64,000 bases of DNA from Channa striata (GCA_033026295.1 CM065171.1:7209957-7273956), one strand, 5' to 3'; positions 11,181 through 24,012 are shown, counted from the stretch's first letter. The notes: generated from the sequence alone by a model not told the origin. Translations and numbers: made by a program.

Positions 11181-13400
11181 ACTAGTGAGCAGTTTGATCT
11201 GCTGGGAGTCTTAAAGCTACATTAAAAGAGCATAGGGTGGTGGGAAATCTCAGTCCGTTTGTAGCGTGTGTAGTTTAATAATACTTTATTTATAGCTTAA
11301 ACTAGACATAAATAATATTAGGCTTTTTTATACATATATAAATAATATACACATTAATGCCATCCGGTGGTTTACGTTTTGTGATGGTCAGGGGTCTGAC
11401 TGCAGAGCAAGCTGCAAAACTCTGTGGGATCTGACACCTGTCAATCATGACCCCACACCACAAAGCTAAAACCACAAGCTGGGTTTCCTGCTGTCGGTTG
11501 TGGACTGTGTTGTCTGAAGTGCAACCGGTCATCTAGGGCTAAATGGTGCTTCCTTTTCTAACAAGAGTGAGAAATATTGCAGCTTTTGTGCATGTGATAT
11601 TCAAAACGATATTCAAAAGACAAAGGTTTACAGGTAGAATAGTGTGTGAGCTTTCAGTCAGGCTTTCTTGGCTGCACCTTGTTCAACTCCCTCATCTCCG
11701 TCCTCTATTCCCACCTTGGCCCTGGAATCTGCCAAGGTGGCTCGGTTGAATATGAGGCATGAGGCAGGCTGCAAACATTGTGTGACTAAAGGTCATAACA
11801 GTCCTGCTTTTTGTCCTCCGCGGAACAAAAAACATGTGTTCTGCATTGTAATAAACACATGTATTAGAAATAAAAATGTTTGATTTATCAGGCGGTGAAT
11901 TGCTAATTCCTAATATGCTGTGCAAACATCAGCCCATGGCCCTGTGCTCTGCCAGCCTGTCAGCACTGAGGGAGTTTCTATGGTTACTTGGACTGTCTTA
12001 TATTCACGTGTGCACATGCACCTGTGCAGGATTGTCTGAGCTGGTAAAATTGGGTATAAACACAAAAAGCTTTAGTAAACTGTCATTTTTTTTAATAAGC
12101 ATTGGATGCACGCATGTGTATTACAGGGTCAGGATGGGAAGATCCGTGGTTCTGAACCATCCTGGTCTTCCACATCATGGTAAAGAAAACACAGGAAATT
12201 ATATCATGGTAGTTGTATTACCTGCCAGTAAATGATTTACTGGTTTGAACAAAAATAATTAGAATATTGTTAAGACGGCTCATGTTTTTATGCTTTTTAC
12301 AAACCTTGAATAGTTTCAAAATAGACTGTGTTGGTTTTTGAAGCTTTACAAGCGGAACAGCTATAAGTGAAATGACAAAGGGACAGTGAGGTTTCTTACT
12401 GTGCACTTTTCCAACACTCTTCAGTGAGATTTGTCTACAAAGTTCGACAATTGGTTGATTAGCAGCTACAAACTGGGAAAATGGCTCATTATTCAATGAA
12501 ATCTATGAAACATGTTTTGGTATCATGTAATGGGGTTTTAGACCCAAGCTGTCAGTTAATGTTTGAACAACAAAGACATGATTTATATAATCTATATATA
12601 ATTTTTATAGCTTATGTATAGCTCTAAATACACTTTAAAGAACTAACATTCACAGTAATTTTGCCCATGTGCACAGGTTTGAATGTTATTTAAGTCCTAC
12701 TACACGTGTGAATCATGTAATATAAATCAAGCTGATTTCTTGTAACACTGTGAAAATGTTATTTACTCAGATTCCGCACACAAACACACAGTCATTTTAC
12801 GACTACGACGCCATTTATCCACATGCAGTTGCTGCACAAACTGACCATTTGGATTTAACGGTGTTTTTTATCAGCTTGGACCAGTCCAACCGAACCACAA
12901 GTGCAGCCAAATGTGCAGGAGTCATTTCGCCTCATACATGACCCCTATCAGGGAATCAGATTTATTTTCCTCAGCGAGAGATACGAGTGGAAGAACCACT
13001 TGGGAAATCACATCAAATTATAGTTTCGTCTACAGACTAATAGCAGTGTATGTTCAGATATTGGTTCTATTATGATCATTGAATTGCAGATTGTGATCTC
13101 TTGTGAATTCAGTGTCAGCAGCTATTACTTCTTATTTAATTTGCATGTCAAATGACTCAGGAGTGTCCCCCCACCATTTGCCAGTCTATTGCTGTAACAA
13201 CTATTGAGTGGATTGACACACATCTACACTCTTCGCGTCTGCGTGTGTCACCATAAAGCAGCGATGTTAGATGAACCGTTCTCGGTGGTAATTAGAGACC
13301 TTCTGTATGGTGCGAACGTCTTTTGTGAACACAAACAACAATGTACAAAATTGTATTTCATAAACTGATTTGAACCAGCTGACATGACGTGAAGAAGGAA
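11181..13400. other. No gene seen; isolated PBX/MEIS decamer at 11438
   Basis: Mostly AT-rich non-coding DNA. CTGTCAATCA, a perfect PBX-MEIS decamer, occurs at 11438-11447. No exon-like or RNA-like structure was found. Confidence 0.5.
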
Positions 13401-13735
13401 TCGCTTATCATTGCCTCCTTTTGATGTGGGGAAACATAAGAAAAAGCCACCACGTCTGTCTGTGTGTGTTCACATTTGCTACATTTGAATGCATAATGTG
13501 TGAATTTTGATGTGTGTTTGTCGGCCTAATACCACGCGCGCATAATGTGTGGTCAGGAGACTGTCTGTGTGTTTGCTGTTTACTTGCAAAACTAATTCGA
13601 TGCTGCTTTTTTTCCAGTGATGAAATGAGGCCTCTGAAAGAAGCGGTGTGTGAACATGATGGTGATAAATTTATTATCAAACATGCTTTAGCACTGGGCG
13701 GAATAAACATGAAGCACATTATCTCGTGATGAAGA
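13401..13735 (+). other. Possible terminal exon: strong acceptor plus a 36-codon open frame
   Basis: A T-rich tract with a CTAAT branch-point-like sequence (13592) ends TTTCCAG at 13611-13617. The frame entering the next segment is open for about 36 codons, begins D-E-M-R-P-L-K-E-A-V and closes at TGA near 13727. Composition is mixed charged/hydrophobic, unlike most chance frames here, but I do not recognise the peptide and the same DNA could be a non-coding element. Without transcript evidence this is speculative. Confidence 0.15.
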
Positions 13736-13945
13736 TGCCGGGTCGACTGTCCATGAATACTGAAAGCTTTTTCCGAAGAGAGGTTTTGAGCACTGGCCAG
13801 TTATTAAGCTGTAAATGGAGAGGAGGCAGCGCGGGGCCACGCTGCCAGGAGGATAATAGGCTGTTGTTTTGGGGGGCAGGAAAAACTAATTATAAACTCT
13901 ACTTGTATATTACTATTCACTCTTCTTCACTTCTACTCAAGAGGT

Positions 13946-13972
13946 AAAAAAAAAAAAAAAAAAAAAAAAAAA
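13946..13972. repeat. Poly(A) tract of 27 bases
   Basis: An uninterrupted A run, by far the longest in the window. It could be the tail of a retroposed sequence inserted in the plus orientation, but the DNA before it is not recognisable as a retrocopy and no flanking duplication was seen. Confidence 0.9.
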
Positions 13973-15040
13973 TGTGTCCCTTTTTTTATTTGTTAACTTT
14001 CAAAATGTTGGGCAGGGTGCCATCTGGAGACAAATTATGTGGGGAGAAGTGTCAAGTGTAATTTATAGCAGCATGTTGTGGGTGTGAGAGGAGCACTGGG
14101 AGAGGGAGTTGATTCATCAAACTCTAAATGATGTGACTTTTTCTTCGCGGCGAAAACAGCCGAACAGTTTGCTTATGTACCGTGTCCCTGCTGCCCTTGG
14201 GACACTTTTAGGGTTTTTTGAAAATAATATCATCTTTGCTGTCAGAGTTCAGATCCAGAAGCCACTTGCTGCAAGTGGAGATACAGCATGTGCCTAAACT
14301 GTTATTTAAATGCTGTCATGGAAAATGATCTGCCTGGCTGTTTGTCTCTAGACCTTAAAGTCATTTTCCAGCGTCGGAATGAAAAAACGAGTCCCCTGAG
14401 TTGGGACCCCATGATACAAAGATAGCCCCAGCACCCCAGAGCTTGTATAAAGCTTGTATCAACTAAGGGATACACATAAACGGTGTCTGCCGAGCCAACA
14501 AGCTGCCAAAGGTTTTACAACCCCGGCTCGGAGCCCCATTAAAATAATGCTCTGAAGTCGGCCGTAATTCACACAACTAGAACATCTCCGCGTTGACCCA
14601 TTGCCGCTTTGATCGGGCGTTTCTGTCAAAAGGTCCGCCGCTACCACAGAGGACGTTTATGAGACGCGGCCAAAAACCGCGTTTGCTTTATGATAAGCAT
14701 TTACAAAAAAGAAACGAAGAGGAAAACACAAGCGATGTCATTAATTCCACCACATGGCTGTGAAATGTCGCCTTGTTTGTGTGCTGTGGTCATTCCTTAA
14801 AGGAACGTTGTTGGATCTGAGCCTTCACTGAACCTCTGGTCAGCATCTGTACCATATGTCACGCTGGGTGAGAAGGATGCTGAGCATTTTATTAGAGCCT
14901 GTACAGTCCTGCGTTCGGGCTGTGGGGAACTGATTCATCGAAACGGCGCCCTGGTGCCTCAGCGTTGATGCCATTGAGATAAACGACTGTAAATGTGTTA
15001 ATATTTCTAATAGACAAACATTTTATTTACACCGACTCTG
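13973..15040. promoter_or_regulatory. Weak candidate regulatory block around 14330-14700
   Basis: The interval 14330-14700 is GC-richer than its surroundings, repeat-free, and includes a direct repeat of GCTTGTAT near 14443 and 14452. Nothing decisive marks it. The rest of the interval is plain non-coding DNA. Confidence 0.2.
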
Positions 15041-16975
15041 ATTAAAGACTGGAGTGCTGTGCCTCTTCTGCAAAGTTTGTAGTAAACACATCCTTTGCTA
15101 CTTGTTTTTTAAGCAGCTAAAGTTAAATTATTTGTATTCTTGCCAACTTAAGAGTCTTTGTATGTTGCTTCTTATCTGTATATTTTATTACTCCCCCCCC
15201 CACGCTGCCTCTTATGATCTGCAGCCTGCCAGATATCTACACTGCACTACCACAGTGGACCGAACTGAAACTACAATCTACAATTTCTGTTTCTGCAGGA
15301 GTGGCAATGCATTCCTTTATTCATTCTCCTCCAACAGTAGTAGTCGTTGTTATTTTCTTCATTTATTATTTTGCCCAATTTGTTAAAAAATCCTCCACGC
15401 TGCTTTATAGATGAGATAATTCATGCAGTGTCTTCAAATGGGAAACTGCACCGTGACCCTTGTCCAAGACTAACTTTTTCAGCATAATTCTCACTAATTC
15501 CACATCTATCATGCATTTGCTTTGAATAAATACTGATAGTCTGGATAAACGTGGCATCGAGCCTGCGTTCGGTAGGTGCCAGATGCGAGTGACGCACAAG
15601 TTGAACTGGCAAGTCGGTGACACACAGGTGACACGGGGCATCGTATTTCCTTGAATCAACAAAGACATCATTCAGGGCTCAAATAGATAAAATTCCAGAG
15701 TTTCTCTCAATGTCGACCAGACGAGCTGTGGGCTTCCTTTACTAACCTTGAATGTGCCGTTTCCTCGCGTTCGTCAGTGGCAGGCTTGAACATGCTTTCA
15801 TTTGTCAATTCTGCTTCATTGTTTGACCTGAGAAGAGAAAACGGACCCTCCAGTCTATGATTTGCTCGAGTAAGCTTTCATTTCAGTCAAAACTTATTAC
15901 TAAAACTATTTTCTCAAAAATGTAAACTACGTTTGTGCAATTCAACAATTAAAACATACAGTACTTGTTTTGGCAAAGCTTGAACCATTACTTTCACTGT
16001 TCATTCCAGGATTTCGACAGCTGTCTAATTAATACAGCGGGTGATAATTTAAAGGAAAATCAAACATAAAGTTCAATGCAGCTTGGCATGGATTGTCTCT
16101 GTAGTTCTTCTAGAAGGCTGGAACATCATTCTTTCAAAAGCAGCAGCAATAATTTTCAACAAGTTATTGAAAATCTCCTACAGGTGTTTAACTGGGTTGA
16201 GATTTAGAGACCATGAAGGCTATTGCACATAATGATGACATCATTTTTACCCTCATCAAACCATTCACTGTTCCATGTGCAGCCTCTGAATGGGGCCATC
16301 ATCATCCACAGGGCACTGTGCATTACATTAATTTTAGTTTACTAATCAAAGATTTATAAATAATGATTTTGACGGATTACGGTTTTATTACATGTTATTT
16401 ACATGTAATAAATAACATGAGTTTCAGCTTATACAGATGGAAGATTTGCATAAAAATGTTAATAACAGGTCAACACAACTTTACATTTTAAATTAATTTG
16501 GAAAATTTCAAAATGACCTATTAACACCCTTTGTTTTCTGACCACAGTGATGTTAATTTTCTAGAGAAAAGAGTAATGCTTTTCATCATGTACAGCTGGA
16601 TTATTGCATTGTTTCCATATTTAGTTATTGCCAAGCGCGTTGTGTTACAAGCACATATAATCACACGAGCTTCATACGTGGCACAGTGGCAGAAATAAGA
16701 CATTAGGTGGCTGGCAGTTGTATTAAAGTCCATTAGGCATATTTATTGTTCTCAGTAAGAATGCTTATTTGAAGCAAACATCCATTTCCAATGAGTCATG
16801 CTTGATTAATTTCAACACGTTGAAGATGGAAGAGAGTATTATGAAGCTGAGCGGGTATGTGAATTAATTAAAGTCCCACTTTTTTAATTCAATATAAATG
16901 TCAAGGTCTGTGTGTGCAGCAGGATATTGAACTGAATCAGGCTTTAATATAAAGGGATACCCTGCCTGTGACGGC
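15041..16975. other. No gene seen; 12-bp-arm palindrome at 16384-16412
   Basis: AT-rich non-coding DNA. A perfect inverted repeat with 12-bp arms (16384-16395 and 16401-16412, core ATTACATGT) and a 5-base loop lies in otherwise unstructured sequence. A POU-type octamer is at 16444-16451. Confidence 0.5.
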
Positions 16976-17445
16976 GCGAAGAACATTTCAGATATCCAGA
17001 ACACCTTCTTCCTTTTGCCATTTGTGTATTGAGCGTTCAATTTCCGACATCTACGATGTTCATTTAGATATCAACAATAAATATTTTGAAAATCTGCAAT
17101 ACAAATCTTACCAGGATTTATTGATATCTGCAATGCAATTTGATTTGAAATGTCCCAAATAAAACATATATCCATCAACAGATTTCTGCAATACATCTGG
17201 ATTATCTGCAATTGTTTTGTCTATTTTGACTATTCACAATAGTAATTTTGGATATTACTATTGACCTTTATACTAGTCACAATGTGTTTTTGAATAATCA
17301 AAATTACACTATGACTAACATGGCATGTTTTAGATTTGAAATCATAATATGACCAGTGATAATTGCGTTGTACTTGATATGTGAAATATTACAGATATCA
17401 ACGACATTCATTCTTTATATCTGAAATGACATTGTAGATTTTAAT
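16976..17445. repeat. Interspersed repeat built of ATATCTGCAAT-like units with a central inverted repeat
   Basis: Short related units recur in direct orientation (AGATATC, AAATCTGCAATAC, GATATCTGCAATGC, GATTTCTGCAATAC, GATTATCTGCAATTG, then GATATCAACGACATTC and ATATCTGAAATGACATTG) at about 16990, 17067, 17090, 17122, 17181, 17201, 17393 and 17417. Near the middle is a perfect 10-bp inverted repeat CAATAGTAAT/ATTACTATTG at 17237-17246 and 17254-17263. I recall elements of this texture as abundant in teleost genomes, probably non-autonomous DNA transposons, but cannot give a family. No coding capacity. Confidence 0.65.
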
Positions 17446-18060
17446 AGAGGAGCTCTGAAGGAGGAGACCTTCTGTCCCCTCGTCTAGAGCTGCGTTTCCA
17501 TGTGTCTGACACCGGAGCAGAAGCGTGGCATTGAAAAATAGTTCCCAATCTTTCTTAAGAGCAGTGAATCACTACTAGAAAACTGGATTTGTTTTGGCTA
17601 CTTAACACTCTGTTGTCATTGTTGATAGGAACATATTTTCTTTAGCACTCTGTCACATCCAACAGAAATTCATTGGTATGAAAGTGACAGCTAATCCCTG
17701 GTTTTATATGTGCCTTTGTGAAATTTTATGGCTTCTATAGCAAAGAGAGCGCTTCACTAGGGAAAACAAACCCATGAATTCCAGAGCCAATCTTTCTATT
17801 TTTGTGAACATAACTTTAATTTACAATCTCATCACACTTGCCACTCAGGAAGTGGAATTTATTTTAGTGCAGATGAGGAAGGGCTCAGAAATTTGAAGAG
17901 GATAAAAAAAATATAAAAATAAAATGAAATGATGCAGTGTAGCAACAAATACGAGCACAATGTGGTGTAATTCAGGGGCAAATTAGCCATAGAGGAACAC
18001 ACTGTGTAGTATTCACATGCTATAAACTGCGTAAAACTGCATCATATACCCGATTCAAAC
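17446..18060. other. No gene seen
   Basis: Ordinary AT-rich non-coding DNA. Confidence 0.6.
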
Positions 18061-19050
18061 ATCAATCCCGTCGTGATGTTATTGCAACATTTGCATATGC
18101 GTCTGTACTGAAAACAGGAACTGGCAGCTCTGCCGCTAAGTTACTGTAGCTGTGCTGTGTACAGTATCTCTCAAGGCCCGGGCGCTTCTGCAGACAGCTT
18201 TTGTCAAACATCTTCATTCATCAGTAGCAGGCAGATGGATGGCGTTTGATGTTGTTTATTCGTTTTTATTAGCGCACGGGGCTGCAAAGATGAATCCCTA
18301 AAAATCGAGGCATCACAATTACACAGTGCGACCGCGCCGTGCGTACAGGCTGATGACAAACTACGCTGTCTTTTAATCTTCTCTGCCTCTGGCCGCATCA
18401 CTATCAGTTGGTCCAGTTTCAAAGTTGCAGGTAGTAATCATAAACCAATTTATATTTTAATGAGCATGACATTAGATGGAAGTGTTGAATGTGCCGTGCT
18501 CAACGATGCTAAGCAGAGGCAGGGAGGGAAGTTTTCAGTCCTATTAAAGGAGGTAGAAAACCAGCTGACTATGATTTGTGGTAATTGGCAAGACGTTCTG
18601 CTTGAGTGCGCACATGCAGCCCATTTAGTCACACTGTGTGGCTTCGACTCAAAAAGCAGCAAAAAGCATAATTATGTTTATTACTTTTTCCCCACACAAA
18701 GAGAGTGCAATCGATCCCAACTGGATGGTTTCAGTCTCTCGCAAGATATAACACGCGGTAATATTACACCTAATTATTTTTGCTGACTGATCTGGAGCCT
18801 GGCAACATTCACGTACAGTAATGAGGTGCACTTCTGCCTTCCCCGCCGAATTGTCAGGCGTCCCTGCAGTAAGAGTGAAGCGATAAAGATGGCAGCGCCC
18901 GTGAAAGTTGTGAACCACTGCTACAAAATGTGGAAACGACACTGTCAAAACCAGAGGAAGACCAGCAAATCTTTGACTCTGGTGCTGCATCGCCATAGCA
19001 AGTCATGGCGTCACACAGGGTCAGCAATCCAGAATTTATAGATTTATTTT
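18061..19050. promoter_or_regulatory. Candidate conserved non-coding element
   Basis: About 1 kb of repeat-free DNA with a POU octamer ATTTGCAT at 18089-18096, TTTTAATGAGC near 18455, the perfect palindrome CATAATTATG at 18667-18676, and CCTAATTATTTTTGC from about 18769. Several frames of 60-115 codons overlap on both strands, none with protein-like features. Regulatory role is inferred from texture and motifs. Confidence 0.4.
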
Positions 19051-21910
19051 CCACCGCTTGTCGAGAAACGATAGGAACTACACTTTTTTTTTTTTTTTTA
19101 CTCCCTTAGGCGTCACACACAGGTGTTTCACGTGATTTGCCTGATTAGACCTGTTTGCAGGGCTGTGTCAGCATCTCCGAAATACGCTTGCTTGACATTT
19201 TCTTCACTCAGTCAAAGTTTGTCACACACCTAGAGGTACAACTCACAGAGCATCTTTATTTATGGCTTTTTAGTCGTTATTTGGTTGCAGTGTACAAGTT
19301 AAAAAATATATATACAAATGATATTATTAGTGGTTATAAGTACTCTACCTGCAAGAGGTAAATACAGTGATGCCTGCATTCATGACGACATTTTTAACAA
19401 CAGAATCTACTTAAAGTTTCAAAAGCTCAAGGACAGACTGGCCCGGTCAAAGTGTTTATAATACGGCTATACTGTAAAATTACTGATGTTCATGTTAGCG
19501 GCATTTTAATAATTTGTCACAGCCCAGAGGGACAGTTGAAGCCTTTATTCATCTGCTTTTGTTGTCATTACAACCAATGGATCTCACTGAAGAACCAGCC
19601 TCACAAAATTTTGCAAGTGATTTAAAAGACATTTTCTTTAGGATTTCTCTTCCTCCTTTGCTCAAAAGAGGAAAACAAACTCATTTGACTAAAAAAATGA
19701 TAGTGGCAAGTTAAAACTGAATGAATTGGGTTTAAGCTGAAACAGACAGTAAATATGTTATTCTGCATATCATCAAGGCAGTTTTCTGAGTGATAGTTTA
19801 TGTTTCAGTGATTTTATAGGCATATTTCCCACAGCGGTTTCTACATTTGTGTCCTGTAGTTACGTGGGGAAAATCTCCCTCTCCTCTCACTTGCTCTGGG
19901 TTTTATTGCGAGGACTGAGACTCAAAGTCAAACACATCCTACGTCCTCTGATATCTCAGTAATGTCCCCCCCTGGACTGCGTTTGCATATTGGTTATGGA
20001 ACTCTTTGATGATTTTTACCATCCAACTCCATGTGTTCGGAACCACTCCGATGATATTTCTGCAACCAAACAGCACTGACAGATAATAAATAGAGTCTAA
20101 TAAATCTGATTTGTTTTGGCTTGGTGATTTCTGATCTGATCTGATGACATAATGTGTCATTTAACATTTGTGTGATAGAAAATTTTCCAGCAAATGAAGC
20201 AGTGATGTTAGAGATTGTGCTAATTCTCAAATTCTCATGAACAAATGTTATTCATCCATCAGAAAGAAGCCATTTATGAAAAGTTTGAGCTATGAAAGAC
20301 CACACAGACAAACAAGCCCGCTTAGAATAAAGTGGAAGAAAGTTACTAAGACAAGTCAAGTGTTCTTGAATGACACCCAGTGTGCGTTATGAAAAATAAA
20401 AAGAGGCTTGGCCTGAGCAGAAGGCTAATAAGCCCGACCATGTGAAAGCAGCTGTGGTAAACATCAGGTTACAGCCTCATTCTCCAGCAGGTGCAGCCAG
20501 AGTTCCCCCTGTAGGCGTCCTCACGCCGAGGGACCAGTAAGAGTGAAACAACAAAACTAAACTCACTGTGCAGCTGCAAAGATGAACCCGCTGTGTGTGT
20601 ATCTGTTGGGGCCACGCATTCGTTACACCCTAAAGTTCATTAAAAGAACCCACTTCCTCCCTGAACTAATTTTACTTAACTAATTTTAAACTGAGAACGG
20701 TGGACTAATTGTTTCGAGCATAAACTGCAACCGAGTTGCCCCAAATAAATTAACACAGCACTGCCTCCAGTGCCTGTGAGAAATATATTTGAGTAATGTG
20801 AAAGGAGTTAGTAATTAGATTGTGAAAATTAGTGCCTGTGTGTCAACAATCAAAGGACTGGGCATCGCAGATTGTTGAATGTAATGGCATAACTGGGAGG
20901 GGTCAATAATGGGCAGAAAAGGCTTAAACTTTCTTACATTTTAAACAGAAAAACATTACTACATAAAATAAATCATGTAATTTGTGTATCTTTTAACACA
21001 GTCACGTTCATTTATTTGCTTTTAGTTTTTTCCACTTCTGCACAAATTTGCTCCTGCACCTGAGAGCCAGATGTCAGTGTTAGATGTCACATCGAGCTGT
21101 AAAAGAATCTCTCTTAAAATTAAGTGTCACTATTTTGCAAAAATGTAATGTTGTCAGAGAGCTGGAGCATGAATGGCACCGTCAGACTTAATGTTTTTAC
21201 CTCGTTTAACGTGAATATTACAATATTCACATTATTAGTCAGCACGTTGTCTCTAAAGTAAATTAAACAAAAACCCTGTGAATGTAAAGTTATGCATTAG
21301 AATAATTACAGATTATGATCCCCCTGTTAAACCTGCATACATCACTATACACTATTATGCAAATTTCCACCCTAGTACGTGGAGAATAACATTTGGAAAG
21401 TGATGGACACCTTTATTCCAAATGCCTCAGTAACATTACTGAAAACTGTTCTGCCACACAGGTTTGCATTTCAATTTAGTCCACTGCTCTGTGATGGACA
21501 GCTTATCTGACACCATCTGAATTGTCAGTCCCACCTGCGCTTCTCCCAGCAGTTCAAGGCAAACATTAATAAGTATCTGCAAATAGTATTTGAGGAAGCT
21601 CTGATCTGTTTACGTAAGACAGGATATCTGCCACCACAATGCTAATATCTACAAAATGAAATATTTAAAACAAGCCCTCATTAACTGACAAATAATGTAA
21701 GTTAAACACTGCTTTGGTGCAATACCAACAAAAAAGATAATTATATTAAATCAGAGCCTTTAAATCAGAACCTCGTCAGACAAGGTCATAGCCCCAGAAT
21801 ACAGCATCGTGGTTTCAAGGATAATTTTAAATTTTATTGGAGTGAGTCATTTTTTGGAGCATGCCACTTTAAAATATTTTAAATAAGCACTGCATATGGT
21901 TTTCACGGTT
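19051..21910. other. No gene seen; 20-bp palindrome at 21211-21230
   Basis: AT-rich non-coding DNA. A perfect inverted repeat GTGAATATT/AATATTCAC with 2 central bases spans 21211-21230. A poly-T tract lies at 19085-19099. No repeats of recognisable family were seen. Confidence 0.5.
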
Positions 21911-23640
21911 TTCAGTGTGTGTTGCAAACCATTTTGCCACCAAAATATTTAAGCGTATTGATCTGAACCTGAGCCAAGTTGTATGGTATGTAGAGCTTTT
22001 TGTCACGATGAACGATATGAACGATTATAAACACATACAGAAGCTTATTAAAGGCAGCTCTAATGAGCCACAGCACCCAAGCTATTCTCAGCACTGTTCC
22101 CTTAATAACACACGACAATGTTCTGAAAAGATGCCTAATATAGCTTGTGTCCTTCAGCTTTGCTCTTCTTGTTGCTCTACACCCTTGCCAGAAACTTTTA
22201 AATTTCAAAGATACCGGTACCAAAAGTTCATTTTAACCACCTACTGTCATCTGCATAATCTCTCAGTCAGAGATATGCGTGTTTGAGAGTTTTACCGAGC
22301 AGCCAAAACCAGTGATTTTCATAATTTAAACCGGCTCAGACCATATAAAATGTTGATTAATTGCCAAGGTGAACACTTACTTCAATAAAATAAAAATTTC
22401 CCTAATGTTTTATTTAATACCGCTGCATAATTAATTAAATCACCAGCAATTTATTATGAAGCGGAAACACAGGCTGTAGAAACTGGATAGGATAATGACA
22501 CAAAATCTGAACTGAAACAATGTCCTAGATTCATCCCTTTCTTGTTGAACTGATAGAATTTAATCTTTTCATCATTTTGTTGCAAGAACTAGAGCTGGCA
22601 ATTGGACAAATTTAATTGACTTATTAAACATTTTTGTCCATTTTCTCGCACCCCATGTGATAATCCGAATGCCCCCTCACAAGCTCCTGCACTGATTTCG
22701 GTCTGTGCCGCCTTGGGCATGTCCTTGAAGCCAAGCTGGAGTTTTTTTACATGCTGGACGAAGCTGTGGGCCAATGGCCAAAGGCAGTCCTCACTGAGGC
22801 TGCAGGGCTAATGGTTGTGGGCAAGAGCAGAAAGACATGGGTCAGTAGAAGACACGGTTGCATTAATTAGCAAGAAGTGGGCTGAGAAATTGCCTTTATT
22901 TAAAAAAAAACGTCTGGAGGGATTTTCTTGCTTTGTGTTAAACAGGCCCTGGAGGTTTTTTTGCTTTCGTGATGAGCAAGGTTACCGTGGTTTTGCCTTC
23001 TGCTGTGTCCAGCTGCCTGACACTGGGAGCACTGCACGTATACCGTCCCGCGTCTACTGTACAGCTTTTCTTTTTTCTTGTTTCCCCGAGTTGTATCTAC
23101 GCTGACCCACATTTGCATGTATTTTAACGCAAACAGACCCAGAGAGACAGTGAGAGAGACAAACACACATACACGCCCGAACACGTACAAACAGGTTCTG
23201 ACAGAGGAATGCAGAGATGCACGCGCTGTTGTTGTAGGAGGTGTCTCTGCAAAATGCTGCTGCAAAATGGGGTAATTTTTTTAGATTTTAAAATCAACCT
23301 GAATTCCAAAAAAAAAAACAAGACTTACTTTTTAAAGGAGGAAATTGACCACATGCTCACATCTGAACAATGAATGTGTTGCTTGAGTCAGTTGATGCTT
23401 AGTGCAGCAGCACGACGACCTGAAACAGTCAGCCTGGATCCGTCCTCCGATTGTACCAGCTTGTCTTCTGTGTTGGGTGAACTTGAGAGGTGCTAATGGG
23501 CAAATTTGTGGATTTCTAGCTGTTTACACTTGTGTCTATGTCATCTCTATCATCTGCTGGCTCCTTCTACAAACTGACTGTGGCTCTCATCTACCCGAAA
23601 GCAGTCCAGTTTCTGGAGAGCTTACCAGCATTCATTACAA
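21911..23640. other. No gene seen
   Basis: Non-coding. Overlapping frames on both strands (21912-22286, 22815-23321) are mutual shadows; the minus-strand 22900-23265 frame is driven by a CACACA/GAGAGA-rich patch around 23145-23195. A POU octamer ATTTGCAT is at 23111-23118. Confidence 0.5.
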
Positions 23641-23689
23641 AGGTTTTCTAAACGTTAATTTTGATTTATTTATTGACTATCAGAGCACA

Positions 23690-23732
23690 AGAAACAAAGG
23701 TCACTGTCCAAATACTTTTGGTCTGGACTGTA
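23690..23732. mobile_element. Tc1/mariner-like terminal end, isolated
   Basis: The string CTGTCCAAATACTTTTGGTC followed by TGGACTGTA closely resembles the terminal inverted repeat end of fish Tc1-like elements (typically '...TGTCCAAA.ACTTTTG...TACTGTA'). I did not find the opposite end or any transposase frame nearby, so this would be a solo or truncated remnant. Confidence 0.45.
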
Positions 23733-23904
23733 ATCACGCTTCTCAAAATGCCAAAACGAAATTGCTTCCAGTATGACTAATCCTATCATGCGCTGTAGTA
23801 CATCTCTCCTTTGTGAATATAAAACATGATTGTCTCCGGATTTACCTGGTCACTGATGAAAATGCCAGTTACGTTTTTTTACACACTGTTTGTGAATTTA
23901 CAAA
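23733..23904. other. No gene seen
   Basis: Short non-coding interval. Confidence 0.6.
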
Positions 23905-24012
23905 GGGCTGGTGACTAATGCTGTTTCTTCTTTGTGTTCTATTCCTCATCTCTCTTCATGTGCTGCCTCTCATGCATCTGTTCACGCTGACACCGGACAG
24001 GTAAGCACAGTA
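23905..24012 (+). other. Candidate recursive (zero-length) splice site
   Basis: From 23906 to 23998 there is no AG dinucleotide. The interval starts with a consensus branch-point sequence GACTAAT (23913-23919), continues with a long pyrimidine-rich tract, and ends GGACAG at 23995-24000, immediately followed by GTAAGC at 24001-24006. An acceptor fused to a donor is the defining signature of recursive splice sites in very long vertebrate introns. The last 15 bases before the AG are not pyrimidine-rich, which weakens the case, although the AG-free zone supports a distant branch point. It would imply a plus-strand host gene whose intron covers this position. Confidence 0.3.

Noticed and set aside
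13946..13972. Processed pseudogene ending in poly(A)
   Set aside because: The preceding DNA shows no recognisable coding sequence and no flanking duplication was found.
16384..16412. MicroRNA precursor at the 12-bp hairpin
   Set aside because: Stem far too short, and no known mature microRNA sequence was recognised here or elsewhere in the window.
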